A stretch of 64,000 nucleotides of DNA. Source: CBDFHC01 sp965247585. Its GTDB lineage: Bacteria; Chloroflexota; Dehalococcoidia; Lucifugimonadales; GCA-2712585. The notes under the pieces were generated by a model. The model saw only the letters and a list, made by a program, of their open reading frames with translations, did not search any database and was not told where the DNA came from. This document shows, in pieces, positions 27,187 to 35,476 of this stretch. The DNA lies in assembly GCA_965247585.1 (NCBI GenBank), contig CBDFHC010000004.1, positions 992,001-1,056,000 of the forward strand. The letters are read 5' to 3'. Each line of letters opens with the position of its first letter. Within the stretch, counting starts at the first letter, position 1. Made by a program: the position numbers and the translations under genes.

Positions 27187-27942
27187 GGTCACGTCCCGTC
27201 AAGTGGTGTAAGAGTACGTCATCCTGTTGATCGCGGTCTATGCCACTGCCTTCGCTAGATCCGCCTCGGGTAGAGCTTCGTCGATGCTGTAGACCGCGGG
27301 TGTCGTGTATAGACGGCCGACGGCCCATTCGTCGTGCTGTTCAGCGAGGACGGCGCCAACCAGGCGACGCACGGCTGGTCGGTTAGGGAAGATGCCCACG
27401 ACATCGGTGCGACGCCGTATCTCCTTGTTGAGGCGCTCCAGGGGGTTGTTGGACCAGATCTTCTTCCAGTGGGGGACAGGGAAGCTGGAGAAGGCCAGGA
27501 CGTCCGCACCAGCCTCGTCCAGTAGAGAGGCCACCTGAGGGAACGGGTCCTGTAGCTGGGCGATCACCCGCTCGAGCTGTGCGTGGACCTCCTGAGGGGA
27601 CGGCTGCTGGTAGATGGTGCGGACCATGTTGGCCACCCAGGGCTGAGCGCGCCTGGGGACCCGAGTGAGCAGGTTGGTCATGAAGTGGGTGCGGCACCGT
27701 TGCCAGCTGGCCCCACCGAAGACAGTCGCGATGGCATCCCTGAGTCCCTGATGCGCATCCGATACCACCAGATCCACCCCGCTCAGACCCCTGGCGGACA
27801 GTGAGCGCAGAAAGGCCAGCCAGAAGGCGCCGTCTTCGCTGGTACCCACGTCCATCCCAATGATCTCCCGCTTGCCCTCGCCATTGACCGCCGTTGCCAC
27901 CACCACGCTGACGTTGACCCCGGCGTTTCCCCCGCTTTTGGA
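27187..27942 (-). pseudogene. IS256-family transposase, C-terminal remnant
   Basis: The first bases (GGTCACGTCCCGTCAAGTGG) look like an IS256-type terminal repeat. The coding part (27238 to about 27936) gives the C-terminal half of a Mutator-type transposase: VVSDAHQGLRDAI with the second catalytic Asp, CRTHFMTNLL, and WSNNPLERLNKEIRRR with the catalytic Glu. The N-terminal half, including the first Asp, is gone. A TAG breaks the frame at 27943, exactly where the XRE gene ends. Non-functional. Confidence 0.8.
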
Positions 27943-28626
27943 CTAGGCAGCCGCCGCCATCTTAGGTTGCGTCAACATGGCGGAGCAGCCCCTTTCAACA
28001 ACGGGAGTCACCGACACCCGGCCCCGGCCGTCATACCCCGCACGATAGGCAAAGGCCGCCTTCGCGCCCCAGGGCACACGACCGCCGATACGAACGGCGC
28101 CGCCTCCGACCATATGCCCAGGACCCCCGGCGCCGCGCACCACCATCCCGCTCCGCTCGCCCTTCCGCCAACCCAACACCTTCACCTCGGCGGGCATGAC
28201 CCGCTCCTCCGCCTCAGACCGCTGGAACAGAACCCCGTGCAGCCTCCTCAGGACCCCCGGCGACGGGTTGTTCCTGCCGTTCATGATCTGGGAGAGGTTG
28301 GCGGAGCTGATGCCGGCGCGCCGTGCGACCTCGTTCTGGCTGAAGCCGTGGGCGTTCATCCGGTCCCGCACGGCCTCCCGGTCGATACAGGCGGGCTGCG
28401 CGGGCGCGACCTTCGCCGGAGCCTCCAGCGCCGACTCCATCCTGGCTTGGACCTTCACGCCCATGTTCCTATGACCCCGCGCCACCATTGACATGTAGCT
28501 GTAGGACACGCCCGCGCGGTCGGCCAGGTCCCGCAGGCTCATGCCCAGCTCCCTGGCCCGCTCCCTGATGTAGCTGCTCTCCCCGCTCACCACGCATCCC
28601 TGCCCAAGCACAGACGCCTCCCGCAT
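27943..28626 (-). CDS. XRE-family regulator with two HTH domains, N-terminally truncated
   Basis: The frame opens at 28824, but similarity to the sister protein at 33591-34169 begins near Met at 28626 (ASVLG, then SGESSYIRERAR). HTH 1: LGMSLRDLADRAGVSYSYMS. HTH 2: HGFSQNEVARRAGISSANLS, followed by NGRNNPSPGVLRRLH. A Gly-rich C-terminal domain contains GAKAAFAYRAGYDGRG. Compared with the sister gene it lacks the first HTH but keeps the last one and the tail. The final residues KMAAAA may come from the junction with the IS256 remnant. Confidence 0.6.
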   Translation of the reverse strand: MREASVLGQGCVVSGESSYIRERARELGMSLRDLADRAGVSYSYMSMVARGHRNMGVKVQARMESALEAPAKVAPAQPACIDREAVRDRMNAHGFSQNEVARRAGISSANLSQIMNGRNNPSPGVLRRLHGVLFQRSEAEERVMPAEVKVLGWRKGERSGMVVRGAGGPGHMVGGGAVRIGGRVPWGAKAAFAYRAGYDGRGRVSVTPVVERGCSAMLTQPKMAAAA

Positions 28627-28639
28627 GAAGTCTGCGGGA

Positions 28640-29008
28640 TGGAGAGTTAGGATATCCGAACGGTTTAGGAGCTCCTGGCCCATAGCAACGTGAAGACGAC
28701 GATGATCCCTGCCCATGTCCTCAACCGCGGCCCGGCTGGTGCCCGGAGCCCTATCGATGCGCTTAGAGGCTATCACTGGGGATATTATGACGACCCGCAT
28801 AAAACACCGGGATAAGACCAGCATCTCAAGTGCAGCAAGCCAATTTCTCGCCGGTTAATGGCAATTCAGATACAGCAGATTTAACCCCTGGTTTCGTTCA
28901 AAATAGACCTTTAGCCGCTAGCCGGGCTTTATATGGCTGGGAAAAAGCCGACTTTTCAATTGAATGGAATTTCCCCACGTTTTTCACTTGCATTTATTTC
29001 AACCCCGT
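28640..29008. other. Transition into AT-rich DNA, no supported gene
   Basis: GC-rich up to about 28820, then abruptly AT-rich. The upstream extension of the XRE frame has no domain character. The AT-rich part is the 5' region of the GntR operon. Confidence 0.4.
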
Positions 29009-29032
29009 TGTACCCTTATATCAACTGGTACA
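29009..29032 (+). promoter_or_regulatory. Candidate GntR operator
   Basis: TGTACC-N12-GGTACA, a perfect 6-bp inverted repeat, ends 10 bases before the GntR start codon. A TATAAA at 29034-29039 follows. YtrA-type GntR repressors usually bind such palindromes in their own promoter, so autoregulation is likely. The exact -35/-10 pair is unclear. Confidence 0.45.
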
Positions 29033-29041
29033 CTATAAATT

Positions 29042-29422
29042 ATGGAAATAATCATCGACATCGAAGATTCAGTCCCTTTGTTTGCCCAATTGATTGAGCA
29101 GATCAAAAAGGCAGTTCTCTCCGACCAAATAAGCCCAGGGGACGCCTTGCCTTCGATTCGACAGCTCGCAAACGACCTGGAGCTTAACAACAAAACGGTA
29201 GCGAAGGCTTACAGTCTACTAGAGCGTGATTCAGTTATTCAAACCAAAGGATATCGCGGTACTTTCATTCACCCGGATGCCAAGGCTAACAGCACCGTCG
29301 ATTTGAATGAATGGGTGATGACGACATTAAGCGAAACAATAGCGGCTTTTAGAGAGACGGGCGTGACGGATTCTGAAATCCGAATTGCTTTCGGGAATCT
29401 GATGAATAATCGCAACAATTGA
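29042..29422 (+). CDS. GntR-family (YtrA-type) transcriptional regulator
   Basis: 126 residues, the short YtrA subfamily length. The winged HTH has the family signature VPLFAQLIEQIKKAV, then PGDALPSIRQLANDLELN and NNKTVAKAYSLLE. The C-terminal helices are short, with no ligand-binding domain. The gene is distinctly AT-rich and uses A/T-ending codons unlike its neighbours. It heads a two-gene operon with the membrane protein ten bases downstream, which it probably represses. Confidence 0.85.
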   Translation: MEIIIDIEDSVPLFAQLIEQIKKAVLSDQISPGDALPSIRQLANDLELNNKTVAKAYSLLERDSVIQTKGYRGTFIHPDAKANSTVDLNEWVMTTLSETIAAFRETGVTDSEIRIAFGNLMNNRNN

Positions 29423-29432
29423 GGAGTGTGAC

Positions 29433-30299
29433 ATGCCAGAGCATATTTTACTTTACGTTGTATTTTTAAGCCAGGTTATTCTTATTTCCTTCTATATGCC
29501 AAGGAAAATGCTCAGCCGTATGAGGTATGTGGTCGAAACATATCCACCATCGAAATATCCTAAGCTCTATCCTGTGTCAATCGATACGGTGGAGACAGGA
29601 ATGCGCACTTTCAGGATTATGAATTTCATTATACTCCTGGTTGGATTTGTATTAGTGTTTTTTGGAGTCTATTCACCTAGTGAAGAAATGCTTAGTTGGC
29701 GTGGTCAGTCTGTTGTCACAATCTATTTTGTCCTCCAATTTACCCCTCTTGTGCTCGCGGAGCTCTCGGTTTTCAAGTATTTTGAACTTATGAGAAAAGC
29801 TAATTCACGTACGACTCGAATAGCGGAACTGCATCCTCGCCGCTTGTTTAATTTCATTTCACCCGCATTTATCGGCATCGCAATCTTCACGTATATCGCA
29901 TTCATATTGCTTGTCCTATATATCAGACAAGACCCTTTTCCTGGGTTTGGTGGATATACGAATATATTTGTTGTGACTGTTGTGAACCTTTTTATCGCGG
30001 TAATAATTGTCCAAACCTTGTATGGAAAAAGAAGAGATCCATACCAGGCGAGCGAAGATCGATTATGGCAAATTGAGCTCCTAGTGAACTTTCTGGTATT
30101 TATAAGCATTGCAGCGACCACGTCTGTAGCATTACTTTTGGTCCTTTCTGCATTGGATTTGCGTAATCTCATCGATATGTCCTCGAGCTTGTATTATCAG
30201 TTAATTATCGCGGCCAGTTTTCGAACACTGTTTATAAAAACCAGTCGAATGGACGACATAAATTTTGAAGTTTACAAAGAGGAGCCGTTGGCCACATAA
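29433..30299 (+). CDS. Polytopic membrane protein of the GntR operon
   Basis: 288 residues with about seven or eight hydrophobic helices (for example MNFIILLVGFVLVFFGVYS and NIFVVTVVNLFIAVIIVQ). GAGGAG precedes the ATG. No ATPase accompanies it, so it is not an obvious ABC permease. Base composition matches the GntR gene and not the surroundings, so the pair was probably acquired together, perhaps from a low-GC donor. Function unknown. Confidence 0.7.
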   Translation: MPEHILLYVVFLSQVILISFYMPRKMLSRMRYVVETYPPSKYPKLYPVSIDTVETGMRTFRIMNFIILLVGFVLVFFGVYSPSEEMLSWRGQSVVTIYFVLQFTPLVLAELSVFKYFELMRKANSRTTRIAELHPRRLFNFISPAFIGIAIFTYIAFILLVLYIRQDPFPGFGGYTNIFVVTVVNLFIAVIIVQTLYGKRRDPYQASEDRLWQIELLVNFLVFISIAATTSVALLLVLSALDLRNLIDMSSSLYYQLIIAASFRTLFIKTSRMDDINFEVYKEEPLAT

Positions 30300-30435
30300 G
30301 CTCAAGCGAATGTCACCCTGTTGAATCTGGACGTTAATGGCATGAAGGGTCCGCGAAGGAGAATAAATACCTTGTTGATATGAACATCTGCTGCTGGCCG
30401 GACTCGGTCGTTCAATGTAACGAGCCCCCACGTTA

Positions 30436-30597
30436 TCAGAGGACTTGGTCTCCTTCCAGTTGATGGATTTCCTCCGGGGAAAGTCCCGACATTCCGCCGA
30501 AGATCTCCTGGTGATGCTCGCCCAAGAGTGGGGCGTGGCGGCGGATTGAGGGCGGAGTTTCGCTCAGAGTCCACATGATGTCAATGGCGGAGGCATG
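30436..30597 (-). pseudogene. 3' fragment of a CaiB/BaiF-type CoA-transferase gene
   Basis: Encodes MWTLSETPPSIRRHAPLLGE, then a short GLSPEEIHQLEGDQVL ending. This is the conserved C-terminus of family III CoA transferases. The upstream part is cut at about 30597, exactly where the IS21 element begins, so the insertion or a deletion at its edge removed most of the gene. 30300-30435 holds nothing recognisable. Confidence 0.65.
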
Positions 30598-30760
30598 TTG
30601 GGCCACTGGGGCGGAGTAAAGCTGTACCACCTGGTGTGTTCGTGTTCAGCGAAAAAGTCCGAGCTAACTGGCCAGCATAAATGTCCGCACCACTTGTTGA
30701 GGGAAATGGCCTGCTCACGGGTGGGTCAGCAGAGGACAGGCAGGAAGGTCTTGATGCTAC

Positions 30761-31543
30761 CTATTCTTCGTGAGGCTTGTCTTGAGTTTGGGAGGCAACT
30801 CCCTCTCTGCTACGCTTGAGCCGGTAGCTCTCGCCGTTCATCTCCAGGATGTGGACGTGGTGGGTGAGGCGGTCCAGCAGGGCCCCGGTGAGCCTCTCCG
30901 ACCCGAAGACCTCGGTCCACTCGTCGAAGGGAAGGTTGGTGGTCACCAGGATTGAGCCCCGCTCGTAGCGCTGGCTGAAGACCTCGAAGAGCAGTTCCGC
31001 CCCGGTGGGTGACAGGGGCACGAAGCCCAGTTCGTCGATGATCAGCAGGCTGAGGCGGGAAAGTTGTCTCTGGAGGCTGAGCAGACGTCTTTCATCCCGG
31101 GCCTCCATCAACTCGTGGACCAGGGCGGCGGCGGTGGTGAAGCCCACGGACATCCCTTTCTGGCAGGCGGCCAGGCCCAGTCCCAGGGCCACGTGGGTCT
31201 TGCCGGTGCCGCTGTTGCCGACGGCGATGACGTTCTCCCGGTTTTGGACGTATTCGCAGCGGGCCAACTCCATCACCAGCGCCTTGTTCACCGACGGGAT
31301 GGCCGTAAAGTCGAAGGTGTCGAAGGTCTTGACGGCAGGGAAGCGGGCGGACCGGATCCGCCGCTCCACCATGCGCTGGTGGCGGTCGATGAGTTCCAGT
31401 TCGGCGAGCCTGAGCAGGTACCCCGGGTGGTCCACTCCCTCGGCGGCGCACTGGGCCGCCATCTTCCCGTATTCCCGGAAGAAGCTGGGCAGCTTCAGTT
31501 CCTTCAGATGGTGTTCCAGCAGCAGCGTGGACCGGCTGTTCAT
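30761..31543 (-). CDS. istB: IS21-family helper ATPase IstB
   Basis: 260 residues from ATG 31543, which overlaps the istA stop as ATGA (the longer frame to 31855 is antisense to istA). DnaA/DnaC-like AAA+ ATPase: Walker A GNSGTGKTH near residue 110, Walker B LLIIDELGF, sensor VTTNLPF. It assists IstA in target DNA capture and integration. Confidence 0.93.
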   Translation of the reverse strand: MNSRSTLLLEHHLKELKLPSFFREYGKMAAQCAAEGVDHPGYLLRLAELELIDRHQRMVERRIRSARFPAVKTFDTFDFTAIPSVNKALVMELARCEYVQNRENVIAVGNSGTGKTHVALGLGLAACQKGMSVGFTTAAALVHELMEARDERRLLSLQRQLSRLSLLIIDELGFVPLSPTGAELLFEVFSQRYERGSILVTTNLPFDEWTEVFGSERLTGALLDRLTHHVHILEMNGESYRLKRSREGVASQTQDKPHEE

Positions 31544-33039
31544 GCCGCCCTCCCCGACAGCAATGTCATGTACTCCCCGGCGGAAGTGATACTGACCCGC
31601 ACCTGGGGCAAGTAGGGATAGAGTTCCAGGTCGAGGCGGGGCGGCCGGCCCTCCAGCCGGCAGAGCACCAGATGCTTCACCGCGTCGAAGCTCAAAGCCC
31701 CCAACCGGATGGCATCCCGAACCGCGGCGTGGACCTCCCCAGGCGAAAAATGCTCGAATAGCCGCAGTACCTGGACGAACTCCCGCTTGCCCCTTCGTCC
31801 CATGCGGGACTCCAGCAACCGGCGCAGCGTGGCAAACTCCTCGGGAAGGTCCCATCCCTGCAGGGGAGCGGCCTGGTCCAGGGCCGCCGTCTTCTGCTCC
31901 AGCAGGGGCAGGTAGTGGACGGGGTCGAACACAAAATCATCCCGCTGGTAGGAGCGGTGATGGCGGGCGATGACCTCGGACCCGCAACTGATGACCACCC
32001 GGTCCACGTAGCCTTTTACCAGAACGTCCCGGTGCCCGTAGGCCACCGGGGCCGAGTAATCGTTGGTCCTGTACCTCACCAGCGACAGCGAACTCACCCG
32101 GCCTGCCTGCTTCTCGCAGGCGTCGTAGGCCACCGCCGGCAGAGGCAGCAGGGCCTCCAGGTCCCGTTCCATCCGCTGGCCTATGCTCTCTGAGTGGCCC
32201 CTCAACCTGGCATCCATTCGCGCCAGGCAGCGACGCTCCAGGTGGGCGTTCAGCGCCTCAAAGCTCTCGAAGGACGGGACCGGCACCAGGAAGTTGCGCC
32301 GCATATAGCCGACCATCCCCTCGACCTTCCCCTTGTCGTTGCCCTTGCCGGGACGGCCGAACCGGTCCGAGAACAGGTAGTGGGACTGGAGTTCCGTGAA
32401 GGCCCGGGTGCGTTTACGGCGTCCATCCCCCAGTATCCTGGCCACCGCCAGCTTGGTGTTGTCGTACAGGATGCTCTGCGGCACTCCGCCCAGGAATGCG
32501 AAGGCCGAGACATGGCCGTCCAGGAAGGCCTCGGTGGTCTCGGCCGGGTAAGCCTTGACGAAGCATCCGTCGCTATGGGGCAGGTCCAGGACGAAGCAGT
32601 GGGCTTTCTGTTCCACCCCGCCAATGATCACCAGGGCCTCGCCAAAGTCGCACTGGGCGTGGCCCGGCGGATGAGACAGAGGGACGAACATCTCCTGCGA
32701 CCGGCGGCGGTGCTCCCTTACGTAGTCCTTGACTATGGTGTACTGGCCGCCGAACCCATGCTCGTCCCTGAGCCGCTGGAAGATCCGCTGGGCTGTGTGG
32801 CGCTGCTTCCTGGGACGCTTGAGGTCGTCTACCAGGATTTGGTCGATGACGGCGGTGAAGGGCTCCAGCTTAGGACGCCGGGGCGGAGTCTGTCGCCGGT
32901 AGCCCGGCGGCGCTGAGTAGGCCAGAATCTTGCGCACCGTGTCCCGGTGCAACCCGAACACCCGGGAGACCTCCCGGATGCTCATCCCATCCACCATCAC
33001 CGCCCGTCGGATCCGTAGATACACGTCCACCTGGTACAT
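31540..33039 (-). CDS. istA: IS21-family transposase IstA
   Basis: 499 residues from ATG 33039 (frame open to 33096). N-terminal HTH (SIREVSRVFGLHRDTVRKIL). Integrase core acidic residues are in HAQCDFGEA, ILYDNTKLA and KGKVEGMVGYMRR. A C-terminal Mu-type beta-barrel includes VRYRTNDYSAPVAYGHRDV. It appears complete, so the element may still move. Confidence 0.93.
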   Translation of the reverse strand: MYQVDVYLRIRRAVMVDGMSIREVSRVFGLHRDTVRKILAYSAPPGYRRQTPPRRPKLEPFTAVIDQILVDDLKRPRKQRHTAQRIFQRLRDEHGFGGQYTIVKDYVREHRRRSQEMFVPLSHPPGHAQCDFGEALVIIGGVEQKAHCFVLDLPHSDGCFVKAYPAETTEAFLDGHVSAFAFLGGVPQSILYDNTKLAVARILGDGRRKRTRAFTELQSHYLFSDRFGRPGKGNDKGKVEGMVGYMRRNFLVPVPSFESFEALNAHLERRCLARMDARLRGHSESIGQRMERDLEALLPLPAVAYDACEKQAGRVSSLSLVRYRTNDYSAPVAYGHRDVLVKGYVDRVVISCGSEVIARHHRSYQRDDFVFDPVHYLPLLEQKTAALDQAAPLQGWDLPEEFATLRRLLESRMGRRGKREFVQVLRLFEHFSPGEVHAAVRDAIRLGALSFDAVKHLVLCRLEGRPPRLDLELYPYLPQVRVSITSAGEYMTLLSGRAA

Positions 33040-33193
33040 CCATCCCACCACCCATAAGCACGACTTCGAACCTATGGATGGCAGAGGACGGTACATTTTT
33101 CAACCGCCACAATGTCAGGCGGTCAATCCGTCCAGGTGGTCCACTTTAGCTCCGCCTTTTACACATGATGTTGAAGACTGAGCCGGCAACTTC

Positions 33194-33322
33194 ATGATGT
33201 GTTTGTATGTCGACGATTTGGCTTCTTGGTGGAGCCGCGTTCAGGACATGAATCTCGACGCGAATTACGACGAGAAGGCCCGTGTACTTTCGCCTCCTTA
33301 CGATCAAGAGGGGGTTACATGA
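33194..33322 (+). pseudogene. C-terminal fragment of a VOC/glyoxalase-fold protein
   Basis: 42 codons: MMCLYVDDLASWWSRVQDM, then a degenerate end. The YVDD-x3-WW pattern is characteristic of a VOC-family half-domain. An in-frame stop lies just upstream at 33177-33182 and the expected final strands are missing. It abuts the right end of the IS21 element. Confidence 0.45.
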
Positions 33323-33382
33323 TGCAGCTAGCGGATCCTTCGAGTGTCTTATGGCACTTCCGGCAGAATCCTTGAGCGAGGA

Positions 33383-33649
33383 TCAGAGGCCCTTGCCCTC
33401 TCCAGAAAACGGGACGTACCCGAGGAACTCGATGATCCTAGGGATGAGGTGGAGTCTTGGAGACGTATGCCCCTTTTCCCAGTTGGTTACAGAGGCTGTG
33501 TCAACACCGAGTTGTTGGGCCACTTCTTTTTGCAAGAGGCCCAGATCAAGACGCTTCCTTCGGAGATGATTCCCCAGCGTACTCAATTCTTTAGGATAGG
33601 CTGGTGGAGGTGGCCTTGAAGCTGTTAGACTCACATGGCAAAAAGGCAA
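33383..33649 (-). CDS. Small XRE-type HTH protein (C-terminally short)
   Basis: 88 residues. The HTH spans LGNHLRRKRLDLGLLQKEVA, then TASVTNWEKGHTSPR and IIEFLGYVPF. Proteins with this opening usually carry a second HTH repeat after GYVPF; here only EGKGL follows, so the gene is shortened. Its 5' end overlaps in another frame the altered 3' end of the XRE gene above it, so 33650 is probably a recombination junction. Confidence 0.6.
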   Translation of the reverse strand: MPFCHVSLTASRPPPPAYPKELSTLGNHLRRKRLDLGLLQKEVAQQLGVDTASVTNWEKGHTSPRLHLIPRIIEFLGYVPFSGEGKGL

Positions 33650-34169
33650 CGCAGGGGTGGCGGTTGGCGCACTGCGCGGGCGCGATCTTCGCCGGAGCCT
33701 CCAACGCCGACTCGACCCGCGCCTGGACCTTCACGCCCATGTTCCTGCGGCCGCGCGACACCTGCGCCATGTAGCCGTAGGACACCCCCACTCGGTCGGC
33801 CAGGTCCTGCATGCTCATGCCCAGCCCACGGGCGCGCTCCCGGATGTAGCTGCTCTCGCCGGTCACCACGCCGCCTTGGCGGTAGACGACCCCCTGTCCT
33901 GGGACCTCTCCCAGCACCGACGCAGCCTTTTCACGCATCTTCGGAGTCCACGGCCTGCCCCCCGTCGCAATCTGCGACAGGTGGCCCGCAGACACCCCCA
34001 TCTTGGCTGCAAGCTCCTTCATGGTGAGTCCGCGCCGCCTGGCCGCAGCCCGAAGCTCACTCTCTGGCTTGCCAAGGTTCGATCCAGGTCCCGCCGCCCG
34101 GGCACGTATCTCCGGGGTCTGTCCCGTGCCTGATACGGGGGCATGCCTCTCAATGCTCGTAGTCGTCAT
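33591..34169 (-). CDS. XRE-family regulator with two HTH domains, C-terminally truncated
   Basis: 192 residues. HTH 1: GLTMKELAAKMGVSAGHLSQ. HTH 2: LGMSMQDLADRVGVSYGYMA, followed by VKVQARVESALEAPAKIAP. The last stretch (RHPCVAFLPCESNSF) is unrelated and arises past a break near 33660. The sister gene at 27943-28626 is about 85% identical over HTH 2 and continues with a third HTH and a tail. The two genes are complementary truncations of one three-HTH type. Confidence 0.6.
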   Translation of the reverse strand: MTTTSIERHAPVSGTGQTPEIRARAAGPGSNLGKPESELRAAARRRGLTMKELAAKMGVSAGHLSQIATGGRPWTPKMREKAASVLGEVPGQGVVYRQGGVVTGESSYIRERARGLGMSMQDLADRVGVSYGYMAQVSRGRRNMGVKVQARVESALEAPAKIAPAQCANRHPCVAFLPCESNSFKATSTSLS

Positions 34170-34212
34170 GTCGCTTCCTCCTGTAATGAAGAAGCGGGAC
34201 CGCCCCCTTCTT

Positions 34213-34260
34213 GGAGACAGTCCCGCTCGAATCCGTGTCCCGATGGCCGGGACTGTCTCC
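34213..34260 (-). promoter_or_regulatory. Long perfect hairpin upstream of the XRE gene
   Basis: GGAGACAGTCCCG (34213-34225) and CGGGACTGTCTCC (34248-34260) pair over 13 bases with a 22-base loop. It starts 44 bases before the XRE start codon. It may be an operator for that regulator or an RNA leader structure. There is no U-tract, so a terminator is unlikely. Confidence 0.4.
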
Positions 34261-34502
34261 TGGTGTTGTGTTTGTCCTGTGGCGAATGGCCGGTGCGGAC
34301 TTCCCTACGGGAAGCCGTGTGCGGGCAAGGCCCCCGTATCGAGTACGGGGCAGGCTCGTCGTGAATTAGGCATAGTTCCTCCCCCGATCGGAGTCGGTGG
34401 CAGGCTCTGGGCGGTGAGAGTGGGATGGGGTGAGGCGGGAGGGAGTCCCGCAAGCAAGGGAGCGAAGCGAGCAAGCTCCGCAGTGGTGAAGCGGTGGGGC
34501 GG

Positions 34503-34891
34503 TTAGCGGGTGGAGCGTGCCGCCTGAGCCAGCAGGCGCAGGAAGCCGGCGCGTCGGTGGGGAAGGGCCGCAAGCTCTGCCGCGTCGCCGACGCCCTGAG
34601 GGAGGGCGATTATGGCGGCGCGGCGTCCAAGCAAGCCCGCAAGCTGCCCGCCGCCGCCAGGCCCGCATCGTCTCCGTCGAAGGCGAGGAACACGCGGGAG
34701 CAGCTAGGCAAGCTGGCAGCAACACGCTCCATGCCCTGGGTGCCCAGGGCGGCGCAGACGGGGAGGCCCCACTGGGTCAAGGCACGCCAGTCGAACAGGC
34801 CCTCGGCGACAACTACCCAGGACGGCGCGGGGTCAAGCCGCCCAAGCCCAAGCACCGGCTTGGGGCCGGTCCCCGGCCATGTGCCTATTGG
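34503..34891 (-). pseudogene. Toprim-domain (primase-like) protein, frameshifted and truncated
   Basis: Frame 1 (to 34610) reads VLGLGRLDPAPSWVVVAEGL, then FDW, a Toprim strand with the catalytic Glu, and FLAFDGDDAG, the DxD-type motif. It then hits a stop. Frame 2 (34503-34640) continues the expected sequence LGRRAAIIALPQGVGDAAEL to a natural end. A one-base indel near 34635 separates them. The CHC2/N-terminal part is absent, and a stop lies just upstream of 34891. It is probably the remnant of a plasmid-type primase. Confidence 0.65.
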
Positions 34892-34897
34892 CTAAGG

Positions 34898-35362
34898 TCA
34901 TGACTCACCTCCTATGGCCCTGAGACCCTGCAGGCTGCGGCTGGACAGAAGCTTGCCCGGCTGCCAGCGCATCCCCAGCACAGCCAGGACCTCCAGCGTC
35001 CCGTCGTCATGGAGGGACAGGGACGCAGCCCTGCCGGTGCCCTGGCTGTACATCAGGATCTCCCGGTCGCCGAACCTGCGCTTGACCAGGCCGAGCCACT
35101 CGGCGTGTGCCCAGCGAGCTTCGCTCGCGTCTGCCTTGCCGGTGCCCACATCGGCGAAGACCGCCAGCGCCCCGTCCAGGTCGCCGGTCTGCCGCAGCCG
35201 TCTAGCGTCGTGGACGCTCCGGGCCACGGTCTCTGTCGTTGACTGCTCGCCGTTGCTGGCGAAGATCGCTGCTATCAGCCGGTCCACCAGCTCTTCGAGG
35301 CTGGGCCGGGTGGCCGCTCCCATCGTTCCTACCGTCCCTATGGTCGTTACTTGCGTCGTCAT
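34898..35362 (-). CDS. Uncharacterised accessory-element protein
   Basis: 154 residues with AAAGGAG eight bases before ATG. It begins with a Thr-rich head, then SLEELVDRLIAAIFASNGEQ, a helical pair, and ends GMRWQPGKLLSSRSLQGLRA. No enzymatic motif or membrane segment. It sits directly upstream of the Toprim remnant and downstream of a small membrane protein, so it is probably part of the same plasmid-like module. Confidence 0.6.
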   Translation of the reverse strand: MTTQVTTIGTVGTMGAATRPSLEELVDRLIAAIFASNGEQSTTETVARSVHDARRLRQTGDLDGALAVFADVGTGKADASEARWAHAEWLGLVKRRFGDREILMYSQGTGRAASLSLHDDGTLEVLAVLGMRWQPGKLLSSRSLQGLRAIGGES

Positions 35363-35476
35363 CTCTGCGCTCCTTTCGATTTGGTTTGCCTTCGGTCGTC
35401 AACTCACAACAAACGACGGCGCGAGCGCGAACGCCTGCACCGCCGTTGCTGCGATCCTGAATTCGTGGATATGTAG

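Larger units (their letters stand above)
30596..33165 (-). mobile_element. IS21-family insertion sequence
   Basis: About 2.57 kb with istA and istB overlapping by ATGA. The ends share an imperfect inverted repeat. On the left, 30611-30634 reads GCGGAG-TAAAGCTGTACC, then ACCTGG. On the right, the complement of 33132-33155 reads GCGGAGCTAAAGTGGACC, then ACCTGG. Tips TGT at 30596 and ACA at 33165 are best guesses. No target-site duplication could be confirmed: the flanks belong to unrelated broken genes (CoA transferase left, VOC protein right). Confidence 0.85.

Noticed and set aside
28830..29051. 73-codon plus-strand frame before the GntR gene
   Set aside because: Lies over the promoter/operator region, AT-rich, no protein-like pattern.
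33280..33620. Plus-strand frames of 91-95 codons
   Set aside because: Antisense to the small XRE gene, which has a clear HTH signature.
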